Shown: piece by piece, positions 1 to 10,038 of the stretch
Numbering within the stretch: position 1 is the first letter of the stretch
Layout: the number at the start of each line of letters is the position of its first letter
Assembly (NCBI GenBank): GCA_018223125.1
Contig: JAAEZA010000019.1
Coordinates: forward strand, 1-64,000
DNA length: 64,000 nt
Source of the DNA: Paracoccaceae bacterium
Lineage (GTDB): Bacteria; Pseudomonadota; Alphaproteobacteria; Rhodobacterales; Rhodobacteraceae
Reading direction: 5' to 3'
Notes under the pieces: generated by a model
Databases searched by the model: none
Told to the model about the DNA's origin: nothing
Seen by the model: only the letters and a program-made list of their open reading frames with translations
Translations under genes and position numbers: made by a program

Positions 1-52
1 CAACTGATTTGTAATCAGTAGGTCCGCGGTTCGAGTCCGTGTGGGGGCACCA
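1..52 (+). tRNA. tRNA-Thr(UGU), 3' portion
   Basis: This is the 3' part of a tRNA cut by the window edge. The anticodon stem pairs ACTGA with TCAGT around the seven-base loop TTTGTAA, so the anticodon is UGU and the tRNA reads ACA (threonine). A T-arm follows, with CGCGG pairing to CCGTG around TTCGAGT. After it come a seven-base acceptor strand, discriminator A at 49 and an encoded CCA at 50-52. The D-arm and the 5' acceptor strand lie outside the window. Confidence 0.93.
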
Positions 53-176
53 TCAGATCACCAAAGCATCCGGAAGGACGGGAAAAACACTCTGCGTGTT
101 CTGGCTTCCCAGTCACCTGTCACTGTCTCGTGGCGCAACAGTTGTGAAATTTGGCCGGTAGCAGGACCAGCCGGTT

Positions 177-1730
177 TCAACTGCCCCACTTGCGCCATGC
201 CAGCCAGCCGAGCGCCAGCCCTGTGGCGAGAATTGCAATGTGTCGCGGGCGTAGGCCCCTACCTGCATTGGTTTCTTCGCCCGGATGATATCGCGGATCC
301 AACAGCCGCGTATCGGCGAGGAGCTCTCCCATAACCGTCGCGCTGTCACGGTCTACGTCACGCAGCCCGCGCCCCGATGCACGGTTCAGACGCCTGATGG
401 TCGCGATGAACCCTTTTTCTTTTGCGAAGGTCTTTTCGAAGGTTTCCGTGGAAACGTCGAGGTGCTCAGAGATCAATCGGACGCGAAAGCTCTTGATCAC
501 ATCTGCAGGCTCCGCAATGGCCACATTGCATTCCGTATCAAACCCCATCGAACGATCATTTATGTTGCTCGAGCCGATCTTCAGCAGGATGTCATCCACC
601 ACCATAATCTTGGCATGAACATAAATCGGCTCACCTGCTTTGGTCACAGGGTAATAGATCCGGAAGCGGTCCTGATGGTCCGCGGCTTCCAAACGCTCTA
701 ACATCCTCTGGCGGGTGACATGCATTGCATCGTCTTCAAGCTGGGATTCTGCCTCCACCGGATTGATTACGACAATCTCCGGGCCGTCCTGCTCTCTCAA
801 ACGTTCTTCAAGTGCAGCACATATGCTCTCCGCAGCGAAATATTGGGATTCGATGTAAATAATCTGCTGTGCAGCCTTGATCCCGTCGAGATACAACTGC
901 TCTATTTCGTTAATCAGCGGTTTTCCGTCAAACGGTGGTTCCGTGCGGGAGATTGCCACGTCGATGTCTGTTGCATCCACGTCCAAACCTTCCGGCCAGG
1001 GAGTCGGCGGTGTATCTTCGGGAGATTGCAGGGTCTCTCCGTTGGCTCTGTGCCAGCGTCTGCGGGAAAGTTTCGCCAGAGCAGCGGCGGCAGGGCCTGA
1101 CATGGCCGAAGTGGCGTCATGCCACGGGCCCGAGCGTGTACCATCCTTGCAAATCCGGCGCGGGTCGTCAGGCAGATGTTCAGACGTGTCCCAACGTTTT
1201 TCCGTTGCATCAATCCCGCCGCAAAAGGCCAGCGCATCATCGGCAACGACAATCTTTTGGTGATGGCAGGCGCCGAACGGGTGATGCCCGTCCAATGCGA
1301 AATGGATACGGTCACTTCCAAACATACTGAGCGCGACAGAGGGCGCCAACCGGCCCGGTGCCGCCAGTACGGCGCCGTTCCATTTCAACATGTAAACATT
1401 AAGCTCCGGTGAACGCTCTACGATTGCTTCTATAAAGCTGCCAAGCTGGTTGGGCAGACCATCCGGGGCCAGCCCGTTTTCGTCCGCCTCTCCGGGCAGC
1501 ATTTCCAGTTCGAAATCGAAATCCCAGCCTATAAGCAGAAGTTCTTTCTTCGCGCTGATGAACACCTTGCGCAACACACGGAAATAATCCGCCGCATCGA
1601 CGATCAGTGCAAATTTATCCGCCCGCGCCACCTTCCACGCGGTCTCATCCCGGAACATCGCCTGCTGCTGGTGCGCTGAAAGGCCATCGCTGGCGGACAG
1701 CTCTGGTACTGGATCGGCCTGATCTGGCAT
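177..1730 (-). CDS. phospholipase D-like protein with two HKD motifs
   Basis: A 517-residue member of the phospholipase D superfamily, which hydrolyses or transfers phosphodiester bonds, usually on phospholipids. Two HKD motifs are visible: HQKIVVADD near residues 157-165 and HAKIMVVDD near 372-380, the second followed by the family's GSSN. A hydrophobic segment with a basic end closes the protein (about residues 495-517) and suggests anchoring to the inner membrane. I chose the ATG at 1730 because GGAG lies about eight bases upstream; a GTG at 1775 in the same frame has no such site. The two catalytic motifs are well established for the family. The substrate (cardiolipin, other phospholipid or nucleic acid) cannot be told from sequence. 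No obvious operon partner is present; the sulfotransferase-like gene upstream on the same strand is 141 bases away. Confidence 0.85.
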   Translation of the reverse strand: MPDQADPVPELSASDGLSAHQQQAMFRDETAWKVARADKFALIVDAADYFRVLRKVFISAKKELLLIGWDFDFELEMLPGEADENGLAPDGLPNQLGSFIEAIVERSPELNVYMLKWNGAVLAAPGRLAPSVALSMFGSDRIHFALDGHHPFGACHHQKIVVADDALAFCGGIDATEKRWDTSEHLPDDPRRICKDGTRSGPWHDATSAMSGPAAAALAKLSRRRWHRANGETLQSPEDTPPTPWPEGLDVDATDIDVAISRTEPPFDGKPLINEIEQLYLDGIKAAQQIIYIESQYFAAESICAALEERLREQDGPEIVVINPVEAESQLEDDAMHVTRQRMLERLEAADHQDRFRIYYPVTKAGEPIYVHAKIMVVDDILLKIGSSNINDRSMGFDTECNVAIAEPADVIKSFRVRLISEHLDVSTETFEKTFAKEKGFIATIRRLNRASGRGLRDVDRDSATVMGELLADTRLLDPRYHPGEETNAGRGLRPRHIAILATGLALGWLAWRKWGS

Positions 1731-1871
1731 TTTGGCACTCCGGTTCTGGGTTGCATCATGGGCACAATCGCCCACGCGTGACAGCCCCGCTAGGAGGCCC
1801 CTACAAAAGAAACGGCTGAGGGCGCTAACGGTTCCGAAGTTCCAAAAGAGCGAACGGCGCTTGCCCTTCGA

Positions 1872-3041
1872 TCAGGCGATCAGACGGGCTGCCTGTTCAC
1901 ATAGCACCACTGCCCTATCCCGTGCGTGCCGTTGATTGGCATTCAAATTTTCCGCCTCTTGCGGGTCCACGTAACCGCGCAGGACAGAATTGACCGCACG
2001 CCAGATTTTCGGAGTACCTTCGGCCCGGGTCACGCAGTCCTTCGCGATCTGCTCGATTTCCTTTATCTTCCCAGACGTCAGGTGATCCAACGGCTGGGTC
2101 GATTGAGGTTCCGGTCTCGCTTTCTCCAAGGACCGATCCAATGCATTTTCGAGCCAGGGGCTGTCAAAGAATGTATCATCGGTCTGGCGGGCATCTGCGC
2201 GGAACCGACGGTCCACCTGTTCCATAAGAGATCGATCCAGAGCGAGTTTTTCATCCTTGGCGCCGGGAACATGGCCAACGCTATACCCGACAGCACCGCC
2301 GATTATTGTTCGCAGAACCTTGGGAACGCCCTCCGTGATTAACGTGTTCTGAAACACGCGCATACCGGCGATCTGGCGCACACCAAGCGACTGGTTCGCA
2401 TTGTCAGCCTGTTGCAGTGTAAACGGCTCCCCTTCCAGAACGATGTGAAGGAAATCCGAAACCACATCCTGATCGCGCAAGCCTTCGCGCACAAAGGGCC
2501 GCAAGACAAACCGCTCTCCAAACACGGATCTCCAGCGGGTAAACCGTTTGTGATAGGTCAGGAAACGGTCTGCGCCCATAGTATCAAACAGAGGCGCCAT
2601 GTCCTGCACGAACAGTCCCATTTTAACCCGCTGGGCATAGGTGGACACAAACCTGTCAGCATGGGGCCGCACATAGGCCACGATCCGGCAATTCTCTGAA
2701 AACTCAGGCAGATACTGGTCCAGAGCCTCTTTGAATTCACGGGGTTTGGCACGGGTGAGGAATTCGGAAGAAACGACCCCGTAATCGGCGTCCGCAGAAC
2801 GGGCCCAGTCTGCCAGTTCCGGAAAACGCTTGGCCTTTTCGTTCGGACCGGCATTTTTGCGCATCGCCTTGCCCAGCGCGACCTCGTTGCGGTTCGGGGA
2901 CAGAACCACACTGCGGTTCCCGCTCTGCCACAGCGCCTCCGCCAGTGTCTTTTGAATAGAAGTCGACCCGTTTTTGGGATCGCCGATGTGAATTACCAGA
3001 TTATTTATCAAAGACTGTAGACCCTGCACCCGCTGCGGCAC
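1872..3041 (-). CDS. sulfotransferase-like protein
   Basis: A 389-residue protein that looks like a bacterial sulfotransferase. Near the N-terminus IHIGDPKNGSTSIQKTL resembles the 5'-phosphosulfate-binding loop that holds PAPS. A later segment, VAYVRPHADRFVSTYAQ, resembles the 3'-phosphate-binding region with its conserved Arg and Ser. If so, it moves a sulfo group from PAPS to an unknown acceptor such as a surface glycan. There is no signal peptide or clear membrane segment. The start is uncertain: the longest form begins at a GTG at 3041, and a TTG about 10 codons further in, just before the binding loop, is also possible. It has the same orientation as puuD (about 75 bases away), but no functional tie is evident. 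The family call is by motif only. Confidence 0.62.
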   Translation of the reverse strand: MPQRVQGLQSLINNLVIHIGDPKNGSTSIQKTLAEALWQSGNRSVVLSPNRNEVALGKAMRKNAGPNEKAKRFPELADWARSADADYGVVSSEFLTRAKPREFKEALDQYLPEFSENCRIVAYVRPHADRFVSTYAQRVKMGLFVQDMAPLFDTMGADRFLTYHKRFTRWRSVFGERFVLRPFVREGLRDQDVVSDFLHIVLEGEPFTLQQADNANQSLGVRQIAGMRVFQNTLITEGVPKVLRTIIGGAVGYSVGHVPGAKDEKLALDRSLMEQVDRRFRADARQTDDTFFDSPWLENALDRSLEKARPEPQSTQPLDHLTSGKIKEIEQIAKDCVTRAEGTPKIWRAVNSVLRGYVDPQEAENLNANQRHARDRAVVLCEQAARLIA

Positions 3042-3118
3042 TCCGGCGCCGCCATAAGCCTACATCCCAAATCACGCAGCGCGACGCAAGAGCGGCTTGC
3101 GCTCCAATAGTCCTCACG

Positions 3119-4375
3119 TCACTCCATCAGCCCTGCCAGAGTATTCTCGTTCGCTCCGCGGAACCATTTTACGATTTTCATGCGGTCTTCGTCGGTCATA
3201 TAGGTAATGTTTGCAGGCGGCATCGCGTGGGAGACGCCGGATTGCAGATAGATTTGACGTGCTGCGCGGGCGACGTCCGATCTGGTTTCCAGATGCACCC
3301 CTTTGGGCGCCCAGTGCATCCCCTCCCAAGCCGGTTCGCGGGCGTGGCACATGGAACAGCGGCCAAGGACGATTTCATGGACTTTCTCAAACCCTTCGGC
3401 CTGTGCATAGCGCTGTTCGTATTTGGTCAGGGGCTGGTTCTCTGCCGTGTCATAATCCCCGTCCCAGCTTGAAGCGGTCGACAGCCAGGCAATAATTACG
3501 AACAGGATTACCGTCGCCGCCCAGGTCCATGTCGGCCCCCGTCCGGTGGCATGCATGGTGTTGAAGTAATGACGGATGGTCACGCCGGTCAGAAAAATCA
3601 GCGAGGCGATAATCCAGCTGTATTCGGTCGCAAAGGCCAGCGGATAGTGATTGGACAGCATCAGGAACAACACCGGCAGCGTCAGATAATTGTTGTGGGT
3701 GCTGCGCAGCTTGGCGATCTTACCGTATTTCGGATCAGGCGTGCGGCCTTCCTGCAAATCCTTCACTACAATGCGCTGGTTCGGCATGATGATCAGGAAC
3801 ACATTGGCCGTCATAATGGTCGCAGTGAACGCCCCCAGATGCAGCAGCGCAGCCCGCCCTGTGAAAATCTGGTTATAACCCCAGGACATCGCAACAAGGA
3901 TTACAAACAGCAGCAGCATCAGAACGGTCGGTGTTTCACCCAATTTGGATTTGCACAGGAAATCGTAACAAATCCAACCGATTGTCAGCGACCCGCCGGA
4001 GATCAGAATGGCCTGCCAGACCGCCAGATCCGCCTTGGCCGGATCAATCAGAAACAGCTCTGCGCCAACCCAGTAGACAATCATCAAAAGGGCCGCTCCG
4101 GACAGCCACGTGGCATAGCTTTCCCATTTGAACCAGATCAGATGGTCGGGCATGTTCGGCGGGGCAACAAGGAACTTGCGGATATGATAGAACCCGCCCC
4201 CGTGCACCTGCCATTCTTCGCCGTGCGCGCCAACCGGCAGATCGGGCGCCTTGCGCAACCCCAGATCCAGTGCAACAAAATAGAAGGACGACCCGATCCA
4301 GGCGATAGCCGTGATGACGTGCAGCCAGCGGACCGCAAAAGCAAACCAATCCCACAAGATTGCGATATCATACAT
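3119..4375 (-). CDS. puuD: membrane-bound urate hydroxylase PuuD with C-terminal cytochrome c domain
   Basis: A 418-residue PuuD-type urate hydroxylase, which oxidises uric acid to 5-hydroxyisourate at the cytoplasmic membrane and passes electrons to the respiratory chain. The first 300 or so residues carry about eight hydrophobic helices with conserved histidines, as in DUF989/PuuD proteins. The C-terminus is a c-type cytochrome domain with the haem motif CSMCH at about 340-344 and a candidate axial methionine in SHAMPPAN. The ATG at 4375 has AGGAG upstream at a slightly long spacing. It is divergent from a LysR gene 96 bases away that is followed by allA and a urate/xanthine permease, which fits purine catabolism. 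Length and architecture match the full-length family. Confidence 0.92.
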   Translation of the reverse strand: MYDIAILWDWFAFAVRWLHVITAIAWIGSSFYFVALDLGLRKAPDLPVGAHGEEWQVHGGGFYHIRKFLVAPPNMPDHLIWFKWESYATWLSGAALLMIVYWVGAELFLIDPAKADLAVWQAILISGGSLTIGWICYDFLCKSKLGETPTVLMLLLFVILVAMSWGYNQIFTGRAALLHLGAFTATIMTANVFLIIMPNQRIVVKDLQEGRTPDPKYGKIAKLRSTHNNYLTLPVLFLMLSNHYPLAFATEYSWIIASLIFLTGVTIRHYFNTMHATGRGPTWTWAATVILFVIIAWLSTASSWDGDYDTAENQPLTKYEQRYAQAEGFEKVHEIVLGRCSMCHAREPAWEGMHWAPKGVHLETRSDVARAARQIYLQSGVSHAMPPANITYMTDEDRMKIVKWFRGANENTLAGLME

Positions 4376-4471
4376 TAATCTGTTCTCCTTTGTCCGGGAT
4401 TCACCCTATCGCCCGCCTGATTTTCGCGCTACGCCTGTCATTCAGCAAACAGTGTCAAAAAAAAACTTACA

Positions 4472-5389
4472 ATGTCTTATTTCGACAATATCAGAACCTT
4501 TATACGGGTGTATGAGCTGGGCAGCATGTCCGCGGCTGCACGCGACCAGCGCATATCCCCTGCGGTCGCCTCGGCGCGGATTTCCCAGTTGGAGGCCCAT
4601 CTGGACGTCCGCCTGTTCCAGCGCACCACCCGCAGCCTGACCCCGACCGAGCAGGGCCAGTTGTTCTATGAGGGCGCCTGCGGTGTTCTGGAAGCTGTCG
4701 AAACCGCCGAAGCCAGCATCGGCGACGTCACGGACAATCCCCGCGGCACGCTGTACATCGCGGCCCCTCTCGGGGTGGGGCGGCGTTTGATTGCCCCTCA
4801 TACTCCGGCGTTTACCGCGCAATATCCGTTGGTGGATGTGCGCTTGCGTCTAAGCGACAGGAACATCGACCTGACCGCCGAAGGATTGGATATCTCGTTC
4901 TTTTTGGGGCGTCCGGCGGACTCCAACCTGCGCATCCGCAAGATAGCCGATTGCCAGCGGGTGCTTTGCGCCAGTCCCGCCTATATCGAAGCCCATGGCC
5001 ATCCCCAGACGGGCGCCGAGATTGAACGCGGCCAGCATAATTGCCTGAACCTGCGCTACCCGGGCGCCACGGAATTCCAGTGGGAGCTGGAAACCCCGGA
5101 AGGCCCGCAAAAATTCAACGTACGGGGCCGGATTGAATGTGACGACGGGGATGTGCTGACGGATTGGGCGCTGGCGGGTGCGGGCATCGCCTTGAAACCT
5201 GTGTTTGAAATCGCTGAACATCTCCGCAGTGGTGCCCTGGTTCCCGTGGTAAAGGAGACCCCGCCCCTGCCCGTTCAGATGGCCTGTCTTTACACCCACC
5301 GCCGCCATCAGGATCCCAAAGCGCGGCTGTTCATGGAGTTCATGATCGAACGCATCGAAAGCGCAATCCGCGGAACCGAGCAAAGCTGA
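4472..5389 (+). CDS. LysR family transcriptional regulator, probable regulator of urate/ureide genes
   Basis: A 305-residue LysR-type regulator. The N-terminal winged helix-turn-helix is plain (SMSAAARDQRISPAVASARI, about residues 17-36), followed by a periplasmic-binding-protein-like effector domain of normal length. It sits between divergent puuD and downstream allA and a urate/xanthine permease, so regulation of those genes by a purine breakdown product is a reasonable inference. No effector-specific residues can be read. The start at 4472 lacks a strong ribosome-binding site because the preceding stretch is A-rich. The 96-base divergent interval with puuD would hold both promoters. Confidence 0.88.
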   Translation: MSYFDNIRTFIRVYELGSMSAAARDQRISPAVASARISQLEAHLDVRLFQRTTRSLTPTEQGQLFYEGACGVLEAVETAEASIGDVTDNPRGTLYIAAPLGVGRRLIAPHTPAFTAQYPLVDVRLRLSDRNIDLTAEGLDISFFLGRPADSNLRIRKIADCQRVLCASPAYIEAHGHPQTGAEIERGQHNCLNLRYPGATEFQWELETPEGPQKFNVRGRIECDDGDVLTDWALAGAGIALKPVFEIAEHLRSGALVPVVKETPPLPVQMACLYTHRRHQDPKARLFMEFMIERIESAIRGTEQS

Positions 5390-5618
5390 CGGGCAGTCCG
5401 GCGGGCACTTTCCGTTATGGACGCCCCAGTGCCGTCAAATTATTCATATTCTGTCAATATCTTAGCCAATACCCCCCAAGATCCTGTAAAATTTTACAGT
5501 GTTTTCGTTTTTTCTTGAAAAACGCAGCCGTCTTTGTGCCCTATACCAATGATACGTTGAAATCCGTCAGACAGTTTCTTCTATTCCGATAAAGCCGAAC
5601 AGCCCCGGGAGGCCCCTT

Positions 5619-6110
5619 ATGCCCCGCACGATCCAGACAAGCCCCCTGACCCGCGCAGCTTTTTCCACTTTCGGAGAGGTTCTGGATATTGACGGACCGG
5701 CGGACAAGATGATCAACGAAGGGCTGTGCGGACGTTATCATGATCGCGCAAAGCTGGATTTCAACGACGGTCGTGCAGGCATCAGCCTGTTCAACGCGCA
5801 AAAACGCAGCCTGCCCCTGACGCTCAACATGATGGAGCGCCACCCTGACGGAAGTCAGGCCTTCCTGCCCATGCACCGGAACCCGTTTTTGGTGGTCGTG
5901 GCCGCAGATGACAATGGCGCACCGGCAAAGCCGCTGGCCTTTGTCACCACGCCCGGTCAGGGCATCAATTTTCATCGCAACGTCTGGCACGGCGTGCTGA
6001 CCCCGCTGCATGATCCGGGGCTTTTCGCCGTGGTGGATCGTATAGGCGACGGTGCCAATCTTCAGGAACACTGGTTTGACCAGCCCTGGCACATCACTGA
6101 CAGCAATTAA
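5619..6110 (+). CDS. allA: ureidoglycolate lyase
   Basis: A 163-residue AllA-type ureidoglycolate lyase, which splits (S)-ureidoglycolate into glyoxylate and urea, the last step of ureide breakdown. Family hallmarks are present: MERHPDGSQAFLPM in the middle, then GQGINFHRNVWHGVLTPL, which carries the cupin-type histidines, and FAVVDRIGDGANLQEHW near the end. GGGAGG precedes the ATG. A 54-base gap leads to the permease on the same strand, so the two are probably co-transcribed. The glyoxylate made here is the entry substrate for the Bhc enzymes encoded about 5 kb away. The 229 bases upstream hold no other gene and probably contain its promoter. Confidence 0.93.
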   Translation: MPRTIQTSPLTRAAFSTFGEVLDIDGPADKMINEGLCGRYHDRAKLDFNDGRAGISLFNAQKRSLPLTLNMMERHPDGSQAFLPMHRNPFLVVVAADDNGAPAKPLAFVTTPGQGINFHRNVWHGVLTPLHDPGLFAVVDRIGDGANLQEHWFDQPWHITDSN

Positions 6111-6164
6111 TCGAACCGCCAACAAGAGCGGGCAACTGGGAAACGTCAAATAGGGAGACACTAA

Positions 6165-7595
6165 ATGTCAGACACATCACTCGGGACTGCGGAACAACTC
6201 CGCGATCCCAATTACACACCGCCACTGCTTAAAGCGGTACCGCTTGGCATCCAGCATGTACTGGCGATGTTCGTTTCAAACGTAACGCCTGCCATCATTA
6301 TCGCAGGGGCCGCCGGTTTCGGTTTCGGCTCCGACGCGGGCGCGCAAGGCTTTCCGGACATGACCTACCTGATCCAGATGTCCATGCTGTTTGCCGGCAT
6401 CGCAACCCTGTTCCAGACCATCGGTATGGGGCCGGTCGGGGCGCGTTTGCCCATTGTGCAGGGCACCAGCTTTGCGTTTATCCCGATCATGATCCCGCTG
6501 GTGGCCGGTAAAGGCGTAGAAGCCATGCCCGCCCTGTTCGGCGGTGTGCTGGTCGGCGGTCTGTTTCATGCGATCATCGGCACATTTATCGGCAAAATCC
6601 GTTTTGCCCTGCCCCCCCTTGTTACCGGCTTGATCGTCACAATGATCGGCCTTGCACTGGTCAAGGTGGGCATCCAATACGCAGCGGGCGGCGTGCCTGC
6701 GATCAACAAACCGGAATACGGCAGCCTGCTGAACTGGTCGGTTGCCGGCGTTGTGATCCTTGTGACACTGGGGCTGAAGTTCTTTGCCCGTGGCATGATG
6801 GCCGTCTCCGCCGTGATTATCGGAATACTCGTAGGCTACTTCTATTCCATGCTCTTTGGAATGGTGACGTTTGAGAGCATCGCCACAAGCTGGTCCCGCG
6901 CAGCCCCCGTTGCCATGCCGGTGCCCTTCAAATACGGGCTGGAATTCGGCTCTGCCGCAATCATCGGATTCTGCCTGATGGCCTTCGTTTCGGCAGTTGA
7001 AACTGTGGGCGACGTGTCCGGTATCACGCGGGGCGGCGCAGGCCGCGAAGCAACAGACGCCGAGATCACCGGCGCGACCTATGCAGACGGCATCGGCTCT
7101 GCGGTGGCCGGTATCTTTGGCGGCTTTCCGAACACATCCTTCAGCCAGAATGTGGGCCTGATCGCCATGACCGGCGTGATGAGCCGCCATGTGGTGACCA
7201 TCGGTGCGATCTTCCTGATCATCTGCGGCCTTGTGCCCAAAGTCGGCGCACTGATCCGCACCATCCCGATCGAGGTGCTCGGCGGCGGTGTGATCGTCAT
7301 GTTCGGCATGGTGGTCGCCGCAGGTATTTCGATGCTGTCGGATGTGAACTGGAACCGCCGCAACATGGTAATCTTCGCGATTGCGCTTTCGGTGGGGCTT
7401 GGCCTGCAACTGGACCCCAAAGCAGTACAATACCTGCCCGATACCCTGCGCATCCTGATGACCTCGGGCCTGCTGCCCGCAGCCGTAATCGCGATTATCC
7501 TGAACCTCGTCCTGCCCGAAGAACTTTCCAGCGAATCCACCGAGGAAGTCTCCGGCGGCCTGTCGGGACGCGGCACAGGCAAGCTGAGCGGGTAA
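6165..7595 (+). CDS. NCS2 family urate/xanthine permease
   Basis: A 476-residue member of the nucleobase:cation symporter-2 (NAT/NCS2) family, which imports uric acid, xanthine or uracil with protons. It is hydrophobic throughout, with a pattern consistent with 12-14 membrane spans. It carries the NAT signature (SFSQNVGLIAMTG, about residues 325-337) and the upstream acidic motif AFVSAVETVGDVSG. AGGGAGA lies eight bases before the ATG. Its place behind allA and near puuD favours uric acid or xanthine as substrate; the exact specificity is inferred. A strong terminator follows 20 bases after the stop. Confidence 0.9.
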   Translation: MSDTSLGTAEQLRDPNYTPPLLKAVPLGIQHVLAMFVSNVTPAIIIAGAAGFGFGSDAGAQGFPDMTYLIQMSMLFAGIATLFQTIGMGPVGARLPIVQGTSFAFIPIMIPLVAGKGVEAMPALFGGVLVGGLFHAIIGTFIGKIRFALPPLVTGLIVTMIGLALVKVGIQYAAGGVPAINKPEYGSLLNWSVAGVVILVTLGLKFFARGMMAVSAVIIGILVGYFYSMLFGMVTFESIATSWSRAAPVAMPVPFKYGLEFGSAAIIGFCLMAFVSAVETVGDVSGITRGGAGREATDAEITGATYADGIGSAVAGIFGGFPNTSFSQNVGLIAMTGVMSRHVVTIGAIFLIICGLVPKVGALIRTIPIEVLGGGVIVMFGMVVAAGISMLSDVNWNRRNMVIFAIALSVGLGLQLDPKAVQYLPDTLRILMTSGLLPAAVIAIILNLVLPEELSSESTEEVSGGLSGRGTGKLSG

Positions 7596-7615
7596 CACCG
7601 ACACTGCAACAAACG

Positions 7616-7646
7616 AAAAGGGCGCCTTGCAGCGGCGCCCTTTTTT
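7616..7646 (+). terminator. intrinsic terminator after the urate/xanthine permease
   Basis: GGGCGCC pairs with GGCGCCC around a seven-base loop, extended by flanking A and T pairs. It is followed on the + strand by six T. It closes the allA-permease unit. Confidence 0.88.
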
Positions 7647-7661
7647 ATGTGCTCTTTCGAT

Positions 7662-7733
7662 CCATTTTCGTCAAATATCCCCGCCGGAGGCAATATTCCT
7701 GCGCTCCGCGCGGGGATATTTTTCGGAAAATGG
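7662..7733. repeat. paired inverted copies of a dispersed 3'-end repeat
   Basis: CCATTTTCG..AAATATCCCCGC at 7662-7684 is repeated in inverted orientation at 7710-7733 with small differences, so the segment can fold into a long hairpin. The intervening CCGCCGGAGGC matches the core of repeats at 51.4 and 60.5 kb. It lies between the convergent 3' ends of the permease and maeB genes and may end maeB transcription. Confidence 0.7.
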
Positions 7734-7744
7734 AACGGCTGCGG

Positions 7745-10021
7745 TCAGCCGTAGCTGGAGACCGGCGTTCCCGCCAGGGCGGCAATGTTCAGCAGGCCGC
7801 GCACCGTTACACCGGATGTCACGATATGGGCGCGGTTGCCCATGCCCATCAGGATCGGGCCGACCTCCAGCCCGTCGGCAACGGATTTCAGCAGGTTGCG
7901 GGCCGCCCCTGAAGCGTCCGAGTTGGTATAGACCAGAACATTGGCCTTCCCTGTCAGACGGTTGTTGGGCATCAAATGTTCGCGCAGGTCAGGATCTAGG
8001 GCCGCATCCGTGTGCATCTCGCCTTCGTATTCGAAGTCGGTTTCGACGGAATCAAGGATCATGAGCGCCTCGCGGGACAGCCTGCCCGAAGTGCTGTCCA
8101 GATTGCCGAACTGGGAACTGGAACACAGCGCCACTTTCGGTGTCACCCCGAAACGGCGCACATGGCGGGCGGCGGCAATCATCGTTCCGGCCAGTTGCTG
8201 TGCTGTGGGTTCGATATGCACATGGGTGTCAGCCACAAACAACGGGCCTTTTTCCAGAATGACCAGCGACAGCGCTCCGGCAGGATGCAGGTCCGGAGTT
8301 TCGAGGATCTGGCGAATGTAGTTCAGGTGCCAGTGATACTGCCCGAAGACACCGCAGATCATGCTGTCGGCCTCTCCGCGATGGACCATTGTCGCGGCAA
8401 TCGCGGTGCTGTTGGTGCGCATGATGGCTTTGGCCAGATCCGGCGTCGCGCCCCTGCGTGCCATCAGCTTGTGATAGCTGCCCCAGTAATCGCGGTAGCG
8501 GCTGTCGTTTTCGGGGTTCACCACCTCAAAATCCCGTCCCGGCACGATCGACAGCCCTTCCCGTTCGATCCGCCGTTCCACCACTTCGGGGCGGCCGACA
8601 ATCACGGCATTGACGTGCATTTCTTCCGACATGGCCTGCACCGCCCGCAGCACGCGGGGTTCTTCGCCTTCGGCAAAGACGATGCGGCGTTTTTCAAGGC
8701 GGGCCGCCTCAAACACGGGGCGCATGATCATGGAAGAACGATAAACCTGCGACTGCAATCTTGCGCGGTAGTCCCTGAGGTCCACATCCCGCGTGGCCAC
8801 ACCGCTGTCCATCGCTGCCTTGGCTACAGCCACGGCGATTGTAGGCAACAGGCGCGGATCAAAGGGTTTGGGGATCAGGTATTCCGGTCCGAAAGACAAC
8901 CGCTCCCCCTGATAGGCCGCGCCAAGCTCCGCACTGGCGGTTTCACGGGCCAGACCTGCAATCGCTTCTACGCAGGCCACTTTCATTGCATCGTTGATCT
9001 GGGTTGCCCCCACATCCAGCGCCCCGCGAAAGATAAACGGGAAACACAGCACGTTGTTTACCTGATTGGGATAATCAGAGCGCCCCGTAGCAATCAGCGC
9101 ATCGGGCGAGGCTTCGCGGGCAACTTCGGGCATGATTTCCGGTGTCGGATTGGCCAGCGCAAAGATGATCGGATGATCCGCCATCTTTTTCACCATCTCC
9201 GGTGTCAGCAACCCCGGCCCCGAAACGCCAAGGAACAGATCGGCCCCTTCCATCGCATCCATCGTGGTGCGCATTTCGGTATCCCGCGCGAACTCCTGCT
9301 TTTCCTCGGTCAGGTTGTTGCGCGACGTGTGCACCACCCCCTTGCTGTCCAGCATGGTGATGTTATCTTTCTTCGCCCCCATCACCATCATCATTTTCAG
9401 GCAGGCAATCCCCGCCGCGCCTGCGCCCAGCGCAACGATTTTAATATCCTCGAATTTTTTACCCGCCACCCGCAGTGCGTTGGTGGCCGCAGCGGCAGCA
9501 ACGATGGCGGTGCCGTGCTGGTCGTCATGGAACACCGGAATGCCCATACGTTCGCGGCAGATCCGTTCCACCACAAAACAATCCGGTGCCTTGATGTCCT
9601 CTAGGTTGATCGCGCCAAAGGTCGGTTCCAGCTTACACACCAGATCGGCCAGCTTTTCCGGATCGGTCTCGTTTACCTCTATGTCAAAACAATCCACACC
9701 GGCGAACTTCTTGAACAGCACGGCCTTGCCTTCCATCACCGGCTTGGAGGCTTGCGCCCCGATGTCGCCCAGCCCCAAAACCGCAGTCCCGTTAGAGATC
9801 ACCGCGACCAGATTGCCCTTGGCGGTATAACGCACGGCATCTGCCGGATTCTTTTCAATCTCAAGACAGGCATCGGCCACACCCGGAGAATAGGCACGGC
9901 TGAGATCGCGGCCTGTGGCCATCGGCTTGGTCGCACGGATTTCCAGTTTTCCGGGTTTGGGGAACTCGTGGTAATCCAGCGCCGCCTGCCGTTCCACGGC
10001 CTTTTTGGTCTCGTCAACCAT
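7745..10021 (-). CDS. maeB: NADP-dependent malic enzyme with C-terminal phosphotransacetylase-like domain
   Basis: A 758-residue MaeB-type malic enzyme that decarboxylates malate to pyruvate, making NADPH. The N-terminal malic domain shows [35 protein letters not shown] and [14 protein letters not shown] dinucleotide-binding fold follows ([16 protein letters not shown]). The last 330 or so residues resemble phosphate acetyltransferase, which in MaeB serves regulation rather than catalysis. I chose the ATG at 10021 because AGGAGA lies upstream; longer in-frame starts would run into gap. It is 17 bases behind gap, so the two form an operon that follows bhcABCD. The setting suggests it drains the C4 acid made by the beta-hydroxyaspartate cycle to pyruvate. 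Confidence 0.94.
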   Translation of the reverse strand: MVDETKKAVERQAALDYHEFPKPGKLEIRATKPMATGRDLSRAYSPGVADACLEIEKNPADAVRYTAKGNLVAVISNGTAVLGLGDIGAQASKPVMEGKAVLFKKFAGVDCFDIEVNETDPEKLADLVCKLEPTFGAINLEDIKAPDCFVVERICRERMGIPVFHDDQHGTAIVAAAAATNALRVAGKKFEDIKIVALGAGAAGIACLKMMMVMGAKKDNITMLDSKGVVHTSRNNLTEEKQEFARDTEMRTTMDAMEGADLFLGVSGPGLLTPEMVKKMADHPIIFALANPTPEIMPEVAREASPDALIATGRSDYPNQVNNVLCFPFIFRGALDVGATQINDAMKVACVEAIAGLARETASAELGAAYQGERLSFGPEYLIPKPFDPRLLPTIAVAVAKAAMDSGVATRDVDLRDYRARLQSQVYRSSMIMRPVFEAARLEKRRIVFAEGEEPRVLRAVQAMSEEMHVNAVIVGRPEVVERRIEREGLSIVPGRDFEVVNPENDSRYRDYWGSYHKLMARRGATPDLAKAIMRTNSTAIAATMVHRGEADSMICGVFGQYHWHLNYIRQILETPDLHPAGALSLVILEKGPLFVADTHVHIEPTAQQLAGTMIAAARHVRRFGVTPKVALCSSSQFGNLDSTSGRLSREALMILDSVETDFEYEGEMHTDAALDPDLREHLMPNNRLTGKANVLVYTNSDASGAARNLLKSVADGLEVGPILMGMGNRAHIVTSGVTVRGLLNIAALAGTPVSSYG

Positions 10022-10038
10022 GTCTTGTCTCCTCTGGA

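Noticed and set aside
6276-7604. - strand open frame opposite the urate/xanthine permease
   Set aside because: Its composition is rich in His, Asp and Gly from antisense reading of hydrophobic codons. The + strand permease has the NAT signature.
8012-9604. Long + strand open frame opposite maeB
   Set aside because: It is antisense to a well-supported malic enzyme, has a histidine/arginine-rich random composition and no motif. High GC makes such shadow frames common.
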